Positions 31,287 to 39,180 of a stretch of DNA of 44,944 nucleotides are shown piece after piece. A model generated the notes under the pieces. The model searched no databases. It was not told the DNA's origin and worked only from the letters and a program-made list of their open reading frames with translations. The stretch covers positions 1 through 44,944 of the forward strand of contig NZ_JAAXYC010000029.1 in assembly GCF_018619185.1 (NCBI RefSeq), given 5' to 3'. The translations under genes and the position numbers were made by a program. Source of the DNA: Streptomyces sp. McG3 (GTDB lineage Bacteria > Actinomycetota > Actinomycetes > Streptomycetales > Streptomycetaceae). The first letter of the stretch is position 1; every line of letters starts with the position of its first letter.

Positions 31287-31634
31287 ATGTTCATCGCCTA
31301 CGCCGTGGTCGGCGTCCTTCTCGCCTTCGCGCTCGGCGCCTCCGCCGTGCTGACGTTCACGCGCAACGAGGCCATCACGGCCTCGATGGGCAAGGTGGGC
31401 GTCCCCGGCACCTGGTTCCCCTGGCTGGCCTCGCTCAAGGCAGCCGGCGCCCTCGGCCTCCTGATCGGCCTCGGTGTGCCGCTGATCGGATCCGCCGCGG
31501 CCGTCGGCGTCGTCCTCTACTTCATCGGGGCCGTCGTCACCCACCTGCGCGTCAAGGACTACGAGATCGCGCCGCCCGTGGTGCTCGCCCTGCTGGCCGC
31601 CGCCGCACTGGTCCTGCGCGTGCTGTCGGCCTGA
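31287..31634 (+). CDS. DoxX-like small membrane protein
   Basis: 115 residues, four hydrophobic segments (IAYAVVGVLLAFALGASAVL, SLKAAGALGLLIGLGVPLIG, AVGVVLYFIGAVVTHLRV, VVLALLAAAALVLRVL) matching the DoxX-like family; the loop with WFPWLASLKAAGALGLL is typical. Such proteins are linked to oxidative or thiol stress in actinobacteria, but the activity is unclear. The ATG follows GAGGTAACC; upstream frame is operator DNA. Confidence 0.85.
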   Translation: MFIAYAVVGVLLAFALGASAVLTFTRNEAITASMGKVGVPGTWFPWLASLKAAGALGLLIGLGVPLIGSAAAVGVVLYFIGAVVTHLRVKDYEIAPPVVLALLAAAALVLRVLSA

Positions 31635-31738
31635 ACGCCCCGAGCGCTGCCGGGTGTGCCCCGCGTCGCTGGTGGCGCGGCCGACCGAATCGGGCGGATG
31701 TCAGCAATGGGCGAGATGCTCACATTTATGCTGGCTCG

Positions 31739-32323
31739 ATGCGATCTGCTCCCTGGTGGGCCTTGGTCTTCTTCGGATGCGCCCCCGTCCTTCTGGTCGG
31801 CTCCTGGACGATTGCGCAGCTGCGCCAGGGGCCGGAGTACGACCCCGCGAGGCAGACCTTGAGCGTGCTGGCCTCCTACGGTGCTGCCGGCTACTGGCTG
31901 ATGACGGGGATGCTGCTGGTGCTGGGGACGTGTTACGTGGTGACGGCGCACGCGCTCCGGCCGGCGGCCCCCGCCGGCCGGGTGGCCCTGGCCGGCGGCG
32001 GATTGTGCGCACTGGCGCTGACGCTGGTGCCCGTCCCGGACAGCGGCGGGGCGTTGGAGCACGGGGCCGTGTCCACCGTGGGCCTCGTGCTGCTGGCGGT
32101 GTGGCCTCTCCTGGCCGCCGTACGGGACAGGAAGCCGGTGCCGTGGGGGCTGAGGCCCGATGTGTCGCTCGCCGCGAGCGCGTTGATGGGCGCGAGCGCT
32201 CTGTGGTTCCTGGCGGAGCTGCAGAGCGCGGGGGCGCCCGGCGTCGCCGAGCGTGTCGTGACGTTCGCCCAGGCCCTGTGGCCGTTCCTGGTGGTCGTCT
32301 CCTGCCGCAGAAGCGCGGCCTGA
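31739..32323 (+). CDS. DUF998 family membrane protein
   Basis: 194 residues with six hydrophobic segments. YDPARQTLSVLASYGAAGYWLMT and the MRSAPWWALVFFGCAPVLLV start are typical of DUF998 proteins; function unknown. TATGCT at 31728-31733 lies six bases upstream of the ATG and no ribosome site is present, so it is probably leaderless. Confidence 0.82.
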   Translation: MRSAPWWALVFFGCAPVLLVGSWTIAQLRQGPEYDPARQTLSVLASYGAAGYWLMTGMLLVLGTCYVVTAHALRPAAPAGRVALAGGGLCALALTLVPVPDSGGALEHGAVSTVGLVLLAVWPLLAAVRDRKPVPWGLRPDVSLAASALMGASALWFLAELQSAGAPGVAERVVTFAQALWPFLVVVSCRRSAA

Positions 32324-32334
32324 CGGAACCGAAG

Positions 32335-32350
32335 CCCCGAGGACGCGGGG
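32335..32350. terminator. Small hairpin between converging DUF998 and HAD genes
   Basis: CCCCG/CGGGG stem of five pairs with a 6-nt loop in the 35 bp between two converging stops. Confidence 0.4.
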
Positions 32351-32358
32351 AAACGCGC

Positions 32359-32907
32359 CTACGCGCCGTCGGCCAGGCTTCGCAGCCAGGCGTCGAGAGT
32401 CGTGTAGTCGCTGTCCGCCAGGCCTCGCCGGGGATTCACCCGGTGGAGCAGGGCCGGGCCGGGGTGGTGCGCGGAGACCCAGGTCCGATCGGTGTCCGTG
32501 ATCTCGTCGTCGACCCAGACGAACGGACGGCCGGCGGCCCGTACGACGAGGGCGCGGGTCTTCCAGTGCAGCCCGTCCCGCTCGTCCCGGCTCTCCTGTC
32601 CTGCCGCGGCCTCGTCCTCGGAGGGTTCGGGCCAGTGGACGACGGGCAGCGGCGGCAGGCCGATGCGGGGGGCGATCCACGCGTTCGCGTCCTCCATCCA
32701 CGTGGTCGCCCACACGAGCTCGCACGGCAGCGCCGCGAGCCGGGGCCCGTGCCGGGGATCGATCCTGGTCAGAAGCGGATTCGCGCCGGTGCCCGGAGTC
32801 CCGGGGGCCGTCCCGTAGGTCGGGTGGGGGCGGGACGTCGCACCGAAGGGGATGAGCGGACCGTCGACGTCGAGGAACAGCAGCGGACGCTGCGCGGTGC
32901 GAGTCAC
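32359..32907 (-). CDS. HAD-like domain protein (secretory/plant-style)
   Basis: 182 residues. PLLFLDVDGPLIPFGA gives the HAD nucleophile motif DxDG; ELVWATTWMEDAN is motif II-like, KTRALVVRAAGRPFVWVDDE carries the motif III Lys and motif IV acidic pair. All four motifs fit a phosphatase-like enzyme; several Streptomyces homologues of this type are just labelled HAD domain-containing. The GTG at 32907 has no ribosome site, but CTATCGT ends about seven bases upstream and could give a leaderless mRNA. Confidence 0.8.
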   Translation of the reverse strand: MTRTAQRPLLFLDVDGPLIPFGATSRPHPTYGTAPGTPGTGANPLLTRIDPRHGPRLAALPCELVWATTWMEDANAWIAPRIGLPPLPVVHWPEPSEDEAAAGQESRDERDGLHWKTRALVVRAAGRPFVWVDDEITDTDRTWVSAHHPGPALLHRVNPRRGLADSDYTTLDAWLRSLADGA

Positions 32908-33002
32908 GGGAGCACGATAGCGGTGACCCCACCGGGCGCACGGACCCGGCGGCAGGGCCCCGGCCGGCGCGGCGCGCGGTGGGAGCGCCGATGCGGACGG
33001 CT

Positions 33003-33033
33003 CCGGGGTGACAGCAGACCGCTGCCACCCCGG
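33003..33033 (-). terminator. Terminator of the PA14/propeller/DUF1080 gene
   Basis: CCGGGGTG (33003-33010) pairs with CACCCCGG (33026-33033); inside, GCAG and CTGC pair again after a small bulge. It lies 42 bp past the stop of the large minus-strand gene. Confidence 0.7.
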
Positions 33034-33074
33034 AACCGGTACGTCGGGCCCCGGATCATCCCGGACGGGAGGCC

Positions 33075-36071
33075 CTAGGTGAGCGGCTCCACCCACACGT
33101 TGCGGTAGCGGATCTTGCTCCCGTGGTCCTGGAGCTTGATCGCCCCGGCCGTCGGACCCTCGGCAGCTCCGCCGCCCGTCGGGCCGTCGACGGCCACGTC
33201 GTCGTGGACGGTGACGCCGTTCCACACGACGGTGACCCGGGCGTCCTGCGTCTTCGCGCCCGAGGCGTCGAAGCGGGCGGCGCGGAAGGTGATGTCGTAC
33301 GTCTGCCAGGTCTCCGGGGCCGTGGCCGCGTTCACGTCCGGGGCCTTCTTGGTGTAGATCGCCCCGGCCTCGTTGTCGGCGAGCGTGGTGTCACCGTACG
33401 AGTCGAGGATCTGCACCTCATAGCGCTCCTGCAGATACACGCCGCTGTTGGCGCGGTCCTGGCCGGTCACGTCCGGCGGAAGGTTCGGCAGCCGGAACTC
33501 GACGTGCGCACGGAAGTCCTGGAAGCCCTGCTTGGTGCGCAGGTCCCCGCCGGCGATCTCCATCTCCCCGCCGCTCACCGGCCACTCGGGCGCCCGCCCG
33601 TCCGGATGCTGCCAGGCCGCCTGGTCCGTGCCGTCGAAGAGCTGGACACGGGCCCCCTTCGGATGGACGGTGATCATGTCCAGGTTCACATGACCGGTGT
33701 CACCGCTGTCGTAGGAGTAGGTGATCGTGTTGCGGCCCTCGCGCAGCTCCAGCTGCTCCGTCCCCGTCGACCAGGTCTTCCAGTCGGTGGTCGACGGCAG
33801 CTCGGTCTGCCGGACCTTCTCGCCGTTGACATGGACGCTCACCGTCTTGGTGCCGGGCGCCGGATCCGGCCCGTTGGAGTAGCGCAGACCCACATCGTGG
33901 GGACCCGCCTTCCCGGCCTCCACGTCGAAGGTGACCGCCGCTCCCTCGCTGCCGAAGTCGTCGACGAAGCCGCCGCCCGAATAGCCCGCGTGCTCGGTGT
34001 CGAAGCCCGCACCGCCGCTGAGGGCGGCCTCCTCCGCCTCGTACCGGGTGGCCGGGGGCTGGTCGCCGGGCAGGGAGTTGAGGGTGTACCAGGCCTCCGT
34101 GCTCCACAGCTCCGTGCCGTCGGCGGAGCTGAAGGGGCGCGGCGAGCGGACGTGGACCACACGGTTCGCCTTGAGCCCGGGAAGGGTCAGCGTGACCTTC
34201 TTGCGGTCCTCGGACAGGGTGGCCGCACCGACGTCCAGGGACTCCTCGTCGATCTTGGGGCCGCCGTAGGCGGGGGTCGGGGCGTACGCCCACTGTTCGA
34301 CCCGGTAGCTCTCGGCGAGCTTCGCGGCCGTCTCCTCGGAGAGCGGCTCGGTGTACTCCAGCTCGAAGCCGCCCGGCTTCGCACGCATCGCCAGGATGTC
34401 GAAGGCCTTGTCACCGCTGGGCGAGAGCTTCTGGAGCCCGTAGGTCAGCTTGCCCTCCTGGCCCCAGTTGCCGCCCGCGCCGAGGCCACCGGCGTAGATC
34501 GCGCCGTCCGGACCCATGCTGATCCGGTTGACCCCCGCCTCCAGGCCCTGGGTGAAGCGGAAGACCGCTCCCTGGTACTCGCCGTCGACCTTCTCCAAAT
34601 AGGCGCGCTGGATGCCGCCGTACGTGACGTCACCGAACAGCATCTGCCCGGCGAACCGGCCCTCGTCCAACTGCAGAGGTGTACTGGGGGAGTTGGCTAT
34701 CTCGTTCTGCGGCAGCCACAGCACCGGCTTGGTCACCGGCTTCGCGTCGAAGGGGCCCGACGGGTTGGTGTAGTGGTTGAAGAAGCGGTCCTGCTTGATG
34801 TGCAGCAGCTTCGAGGAGGGCAGCCAGCCGCCCTGGTTGTCGAGGACGAACATGTCGCCCTCCGGGCCCCAGCCGATGCCGTTGGGTGTCCGCAGACCTC
34901 CGGCGATGTAGTCGACCTTGCCGGTCTCCTTGTTCACCTTGATCGTCGAACCGCGGTTCGGCGCGGGCTGCGGGTCGGTCGTCGCCCCGCCCAGGTCGAT
35001 CGCCACGGACAGGTTCAGGTAGAAGTAGCCGTCCCGGTAGAGCAGACCGAAGGCGAACTCGTGGAAGTTCCCGCCGTACGGCCAGGTCGCCACCGTCCGG
35101 CGCTCATCGGTCACATCGTCGCCGTCGGTGTCGGTCAGCTCGGTGAGCTCGTGCTTCTGGGACACGTACAGCTTGCCGTCGACGGCCTTGATGCCCATCG
35201 GCTCCTTGAGCCCCTCGGCCACCTTCTTGGCCGTCACTTCCCCGGGACCGGTGTCGCCCTGGACGTTGTCGAGGAGGTGGACCTCGCCGGTCGTGTTGTC
35301 GGTGCCGCCCCAGGTGGTGACGGCGAGCCGGCCGTCGGGCAGCCAGTCCATCGCGGTGACCTGCGGTTCGAAGCCCGCGGGCCGCAGATCGGTGAGCGCG
35401 TAGTCCGGGTGCGTAGAGGTCAGCGGCAGCCCGTCGCCGGGGGAGTCGAGGGCGCCCTCGCACTCCTTGCGGCCCGGCGCCGTCACCCGTACGACGTCGG
35501 CGTCGGTGCTCAGTACGGAGTTCGGCACGACGGTGAAGTCACCCGCGCCGGGCGGCTTCCATTCGAGGGTGACCTGCTGGCCACCGGTGCGGTCGAAGTG
35601 GTCTATCCGCAGCGCGTGATGACCTGCCGTCAGCTCGGCCGACCCGTCCTTGGGCTCGGCGCCGTGCAGCCCGTCGTGATCGATGACGGTGGAGCCGTCG
35701 ATCCGCAGCCGCGAACCGTCGTCGCTGGTCAGGCGGAAGCCGTACGCACCGTCGTCAGGCACGGTGAGGTTGGCCGTGACCTGCGAGACGAAGTGATCAC
35801 CGAAGCCGAAGTCGTCCGGCGAGCTCCAGTCGATGCCCGGCATCAACTTGTCGACGTTCGGCGTCTGTCCGGCCTTGATGTCGCACAGCTCGCTGAGGGG
35901 GACCTGCACGTCGAAGACGCGCAGGGTGACGCCCGGCTCCTGCGGCGGGAGTTCGTCCCGCGGTACCGGCGCGGCGGCGGCCGGCACGGCGGAGAAGGCG
36001 CCGACGAGAAACGCGGAGACCAGCAGACCGGTGAGATGTCTGCGGCAACGGTGGAGCGGCCGTGGATGCAT
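33075..36071 (-). CDS. Large secreted PA14 / beta-propeller / CBM / DUF1080 protein
   Basis: 998 residues. Signal peptide 1-34 (RRHLTGLLVSAFLVGAF, ends AAAAP). PA14 domain at about 45-190 (GAYGFRLTSDDGSRLRIDG). A six-bladed, PQQ-dehydrogenase-like propeller at about 205-545 (AMDWLPDGRLAVTTWGGTDN, GWGPEGDMFVLDNQGGWLPS, RISMGPDGAIYAGGLGAGGN). A CBM35/6-like domain at about 665-788 (TRYEAEEAALSGGAGFDTEH). A C-terminal 3-keto-disaccharide hydrolase (DUF1080, GH16-like jelly roll) at about 790-998 (QLFDGTDQAAWQHPDG, NSGVYLQERYEVQILDSYGD, IKLQDHGSKIRYRNVWVEP). The ATG at 36071 follows AGGAGGAAGA. The combination suggests binding and processing of an extracellular oxidised sugar; no reaction can be assigned with certainty. 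Confidence 0.85.
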   Translation of the reverse strand: MHPRPLHRCRRHLTGLLVSAFLVGAFSAVPAAAAPVPRDELPPQEPGVTLRVFDVQVPLSELCDIKAGQTPNVDKLMPGIDWSSPDDFGFGDHFVSQVTANLTVPDDGAYGFRLTSDDGSRLRIDGSTVIDHDGLHGAEPKDGSAELTAGHHALRIDHFDRTGGQQVTLEWKPPGAGDFTVVPNSVLSTDADVVRVTAPGRKECEGALDSPGDGLPLTSTHPDYALTDLRPAGFEPQVTAMDWLPDGRLAVTTWGGTDNTTGEVHLLDNVQGDTGPGEVTAKKVAEGLKEPMGIKAVDGKLYVSQKHELTELTDTDGDDVTDERRTVATWPYGGNFHEFAFGLLYRDGYFYLNLSVAIDLGGATTDPQPAPNRGSTIKVNKETGKVDYIAGGLRTPNGIGWGPEGDMFVLDNQGGWLPSSKLLHIKQDRFFNHYTNPSGPFDAKPVTKPVLWLPQNEIANSPSTPLQLDEGRFAGQMLFGDVTYGGIQRAYLEKVDGEYQGAVFRFTQGLEAGVNRISMGPDGAIYAGGLGAGGNWGQEGKLTYGLQKLSPSGDKAFDILAMRAKPGGFELEYTEPLSEETAAKLAESYRVEQWAYAPTPAYGGPKIDEESLDVGAATLSEDRKKVTLTLPGLKANRVVHVRSPRPFSSADGTELWSTEAWYTLNSLPGDQPPATRYEAEEAALSGGAGFDTEHAGYSGGGFVDDFGSEGAAVTFDVEAGKAGPHDVGLRYSNGPDPAPGTKTVSVHVNGEKVRQTELPSTTDWKTWSTGTEQLELREGRNTITYSYDSGDTGHVNLDMITVHPKGARVQLFDGTDQAAWQHPDGRAPEWPVSGGEMEIAGGDLRTKQGFQDFRAHVEFRLPNLPPDVTGQDRANSGVYLQERYEVQILDSYGDTTLADNEAGAIYTKKAPDVNAATAPETWQTYDITFRAARFDASGAKTQDARVTVVWNGVTVHDDVAVDGPTGGGAAEGPTAGAIKLQDHGSKIRYRNVWVEPLT

Positions 36072-36257
36072 TCTTCCTCCTGGCCCCTCGCGGCGAGGGG
36101 CACGTCGCGGCGGTGGGTGGGGCCACCCGGCGCCCGGGGGTGAACGTTCGGCTCGTGCGGTGGGGCAGCGCATCGTCCGGACAGGGACTCCGGTGGCTGC
36201 GCCGAGAACAGTAGGAGGCTTCTACCGGCGGCGTCCATACTTCGTCACCACAGTGTT

Positions 36258-36284
36258 CAAAGTTCGCAGGCGTTGATGCAAAGT
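36258..36284. promoter_or_regulatory. CAAAGT direct repeat, two helical turns apart
   Basis: CAAAGT occurs at 36258-36263 and 36279-36284, exactly 21 bp apart, about 190 bp upstream of the propeller gene. Such phasing is common for regulators that bind as head-to-tail dimers. Confidence 0.4.
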
Positions 36285-36293
36285 AGCCAAACC

Positions 36294-36308
36294 CCTTGTT
36301 GTACAAGG
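36294..36308. promoter_or_regulatory. 15-bp palindrome upstream of the propeller gene
   Basis: CCTTGT-TGT-ACAAGG, six perfect bases per arm, ten bases beyond the second CAAAGT copy. On the minus strand it offers TTGTAC as a possible -35. Confidence 0.4.
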
Positions 36309-36376
36309 CATCTGGCGCTCAGTCAGCAAGTGTCAGGGCTCGGGCCGCGCACTCCGGGGAGGTGTTCTCGCGCGCG

Positions 36377-36411
36377 CCGATGCAGCGGGCCAGCGCGGCC
36401 CGCTGCATCGG
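36377..36411 (-). terminator. Terminator of the DUF5701 gene
   Basis: Perfect 15-bp stem (36377-36391 with 36397-36411) and a 5-nt loop, 43 bp past the stop. Confidence 0.85.
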
Positions 36412-36454
36412 AGGTGGGTCATCGGAGGTGGATCAAAGGCCGGGCGGACGGGCG

Positions 36455-37111
36455 CTACTGGCCTTCGCGGCCCGTGGCGGAGGCGAATCCCAGCCACGTA
36501 TGGCGGTTGCCCCACCAGCACCAGCCGACCTTGGGGGCGTTGCGCCGCTCCTTGCCGTCCCGACCGGTGCCGTTGCTGATCCAGAGCGCCGGGGTACGCG
36601 CGTCCAGGGCGCCGTTCGCCTTGCGCAGCCGGGACCCGATGGTCATGAAGCAGAGGTTCCGCTCAAGCACCGCCGGCCGCTGCAGGACCCAGTGGATGCC
36701 TTCGGTGAGCACCAACGGGGTGCGGCCCTCCTCGGTGAGGGCGGGCAACGCCTCTTCCGGGCTCCAGTTGGCCAGGTGGTCGCCGCGGTCGGGCCCGGCG
36801 ACGAAATAGACAGGCGCGTCGGGAAGTTCGACCGCGGTGGGGGCGAACCGGTCGACGTCGGGCATGTCGACGACGACGAAGCCGGGCTTGCCGTCGCGGA
36901 GGAGCAGCGGCGCGAGGGCGGAGGCGGGGGCGCGGTCCGGATGGACGGCGAGCAGAACGTCACGGCGCCGGCCGGCCGTTCCGGCGAACGCGCGGATGTC
37001 CTCGGCGGGAATCCCCGCGATCTCGTGGACCCCGAGCCCGATCAGGCGCTCCGCCTGGGCGGAGGGCGACGGGAGCGGGTGCACGGCGTCAGCAGTGGAG
37101 GCATCGGGCAA
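36455..37111 (-). CDS. DUF5701 family protein
   Basis: 218 residues. The family pattern is clear: LGVHEIAGIPAEDIRAFAG, ALAPLLLRDGKPGFVVVDMP, HLANWSPEEALPALTEEGRT, PLVLTEGIHWVLQRP, CFMTIGSRLRKANGALDART and the C-terminal GWCWWGNRHTWLGFASA. Function unknown; the conserved tryptophan-rich end and RLRK segment look functional. The start is TTG at 37111, set by GAGGAA five bases upstream. Confidence 0.85.
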   Translation of the reverse strand: MPDASTADAVHPLPSPSAQAERLIGLGVHEIAGIPAEDIRAFAGTAGRRRDVLLAVHPDRAPASALAPLLLRDGKPGFVVVDMPDVDRFAPTAVELPDAPVYFVAGPDRGDHLANWSPEEALPALTEEGRTPLVLTEGIHWVLQRPAVLERNLCFMTIGSRLRKANGALDARTPALWISNGTGRDGKERRNAPKVGWCWWGNRHTWLGFASATGREGQ

Positions 37112-37409
37112 GGCGGTTCCTCGGATTCACGGTTCGCGGCAGGGGGCCGGAGGTCGAACGAGAGAGTTCGCCGGAGTGTTCCCGACGCGCCCACGTCCCC
37201 TCCCGGGCGGGCCCGCTTCCGTGCTGCCGCCCCGACGTCGGCCGGTACGCGGACGATCCGCGGTTCACCCGACGGCCCGGACGCCCCGCCGGCCGTCCCT
37301 GTCGGCCATTCCCGGCCGGCCTTGCCGTCGCCCGCCGACAGTTCCGTTCCCACTGTGCCCGCCGCACACACGACCCGACGCCCCCGCCACCGCGCGCCCG
37401 CTGTTTCCG

Positions 37410-38915
37410 CTACCCCTGCCCGCCCGGTTCGGCCGGGCAGGCCAGGTCCCGCGCCGGGCGCTGTCCGGTGGTGAGGAACGCCGTCGCCGCGTCATTCGCG
37501 CACGTGTTGCCGCCGAACGGGTAGACACCGTGTCCGCCCTGGTCGGCCGTCACCAGCATGGCCCGCTGGCCGAACGCCCGTCGCAGCTCCCGGGCGCCGG
37601 CCAGCGGCGTCCCCGGGTCGCGCTCGTTCTGCACCATGAGCACGTTCGACGGACCCCGGTCACCGATCCGCACCGGCGGCTCGACCCGCTCCGCCGGCCA
37701 GAACGCGCACGGTCCTATCCCGGCCGTGGACGCCCCGATCATCGGATACCTCATCCGGTCGACGGCGACGTTGCGCTGATACTCCCGCACCGTCCCCGGC
37801 CAGCGCGAGTCATTGCAGATCACGTAGTGGCGCGCGGCCAAGAGGTTCTCCAGGTTCGCCGGCGGCGGAGGAGACGCCGGCAGCGGCCGGTCCCTGTCGA
37901 CCGCCTGCCAGAACTCCGCCAGGTGGGGCATGAGGACATCGGCGTAAAGACGTTCGAACGTGACCGCGCGGAACGCGGTCCCGTCGATGCCCCGGACCGG
38001 CTTCCCGTCCAGCCGCTTCGCGAGATCGAAGAACTTCGCGGTCACCTGCCCGGGCGTGGCACCCAGACCGTACCGGGGGTGCGCGGCCGCGAACTCCGCG
38101 AAGTCAGGGAACCGGTCCTCCAGCCCGCGGCCGAACGACCGCATGGCCGTGACGTCATAGCCGCCGGGACCCAGATTGCTGTCGAGGACGACCCGGTCGC
38201 CGCGCTTCGGGAACATCGTCGCGTACACCGCACCGAGATGGGTGCCGTAGGAGTGACCGAGGTACGAGATCTTCTGCTCACCCAGCGCCGCCCGGAGCCG
38301 GTCCATGTCGCGCGCGGTGTTCGCGGTGGTGATGTGCGGCAGCACCGACGCCGTGCGCGAGGTGGCGCACTGCTTCGCGACGGTCCGCGCGTACCCCGCC
38401 TCCCGCGCGACATCGGCGGCTGTGTGCGCGTACGGCGCGAAGTTGCCGCGGTACTGCTGCTCCTGCGTCAGATCGCAGGTCACGGGCGCGCTCCGGCCGA
38501 CGCCACGAGGGTCGAAGCCGATCACGTCGTAGGAGTCGAGCACCTCCCGGGGCAGCCCCGCACCGGCCAGAACCGCCGGATAGTCCAGCCCCGCACCCCC
38601 GGGACCGCCCGGATTCGTCACCAGGACACCGCGGCGCTTCGACGGGTTCTCGCTCGCCAGCCGGGAGATCGCGATCTCGATCCGACGGCCGTCCGGGTGC
38701 CGGTAGTCGAGCGGCACGTCGAGCGTCGAGCACTCGAGCCGGGGAGCGGTGATGTCCTCGGGGCACGGGCCCCACCGCACGGGGCCCGGACTCGCCCCGC
38801 CGGCGCCCGGACCCACCCGCACGGTGTCCGGAGCCGCCGCGGACGCTCCCGGCACGGCGAGCGCCACCGCCACGACGCCGACGGCGAGAGTGAGGGACAA
38901 GGATGTACTACGCAT
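37410..38915 (-). CDS. Secreted S33-type tripeptidyl aminopeptidase / alpha/beta hydrolase
   Basis: 501 residues. Signal peptide 1-26 (ends PGASAAAP). The fold is that of Streptomyces Tap/SlpD/SlpE: VTNPGGPGGAGLDYP (oxyanion), DVIGFDPRGVGRSAPVTC, nucleophile in ISYLGHSYGTHLGAVYA, acid in MVQNERDPGTPLAGARELR and His in TADQGGHGVYPFG. The C-terminal TAP-like domain has CANDAATAFLTTG with paired cysteines. It removes N-terminal peptides outside the cell, in mycelial and protein nutrition. The ATG at 38915 follows GGAGGACGTCAG. It diverges from the histidine kinase gene. Confidence 0.9.
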   Translation of the reverse strand: MRSTSLSLTLAVGVVAVALAVPGASAAAPDTVRVGPGAGGASPGPVRWGPCPEDITAPRLECSTLDVPLDYRHPDGRRIEIAISRLASENPSKRRGVLVTNPGGPGGAGLDYPAVLAGAGLPREVLDSYDVIGFDPRGVGRSAPVTCDLTQEQQYRGNFAPYAHTAADVAREAGYARTVAKQCATSRTASVLPHITTANTARDMDRLRAALGEQKISYLGHSYGTHLGAVYATMFPKRGDRVVLDSNLGPGGYDVTAMRSFGRGLEDRFPDFAEFAAAHPRYGLGATPGQVTAKFFDLAKRLDGKPVRGIDGTAFRAVTFERLYADVLMPHLAEFWQAVDRDRPLPASPPPPANLENLLAARHYVICNDSRWPGTVREYQRNVAVDRMRYPMIGASTAGIGPCAFWPAERVEPPVRIGDRGPSNVLMVQNERDPGTPLAGARELRRAFGQRAMLVTADQGGHGVYPFGGNTCANDAATAFLTTGQRPARDLACPAEPGGQG

Positions 38916-39180
38916 CTGACGTCCTCCTGGAGAATGGGGCGCACGGGGCGCCGGGAACACCGGCGCTGAGCGCCCGCCGGCTGTGTGTCGGTGTCGTACG
39001 GGCCGCCTCCACCCTCGGGCCGCCGTCCGGACGAGTCTGTGCGTGCGGGCCCGGGCGGCACATCGGCCCGGCGGCCCGGAGCGGCGCCGACCACGGGCGG
39101 GACGCGGGTACGACTCCGGTCGAGTGCGCCTCCGCCCCGGGGACGACTCGCCGGCGTCCCGGCTTCGCGACAATGAACGG

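Larger units (their letters stand above)
36072..36454. other. 383-bp region between the propeller gene and the DUF5701 gene
   Basis: No gene. It carries the promoter region of the propeller gene with two operator-like elements (36258-36284, 36294-36308), the terminator of the DUF5701 gene (36377-36411) and, next to it, two direct copies of CATCGGAGGTGG (36406 and 36420). Confidence 0.7.

Noticed and set aside
33123..36143. Plus-strand open frame of 1006 residues
   Set aside because: Antisense of the PA14/propeller/DUF1080 gene; low-complexity V/G/R/L composition, no start signal and no domain.
37112..37409. Possible small gene in the 298-bp space between the DUF5701 and peptidase genes
   Set aside because: Open frames there are proline/arginine-rich without ribosome sites; I see no gene and no strong dyad.
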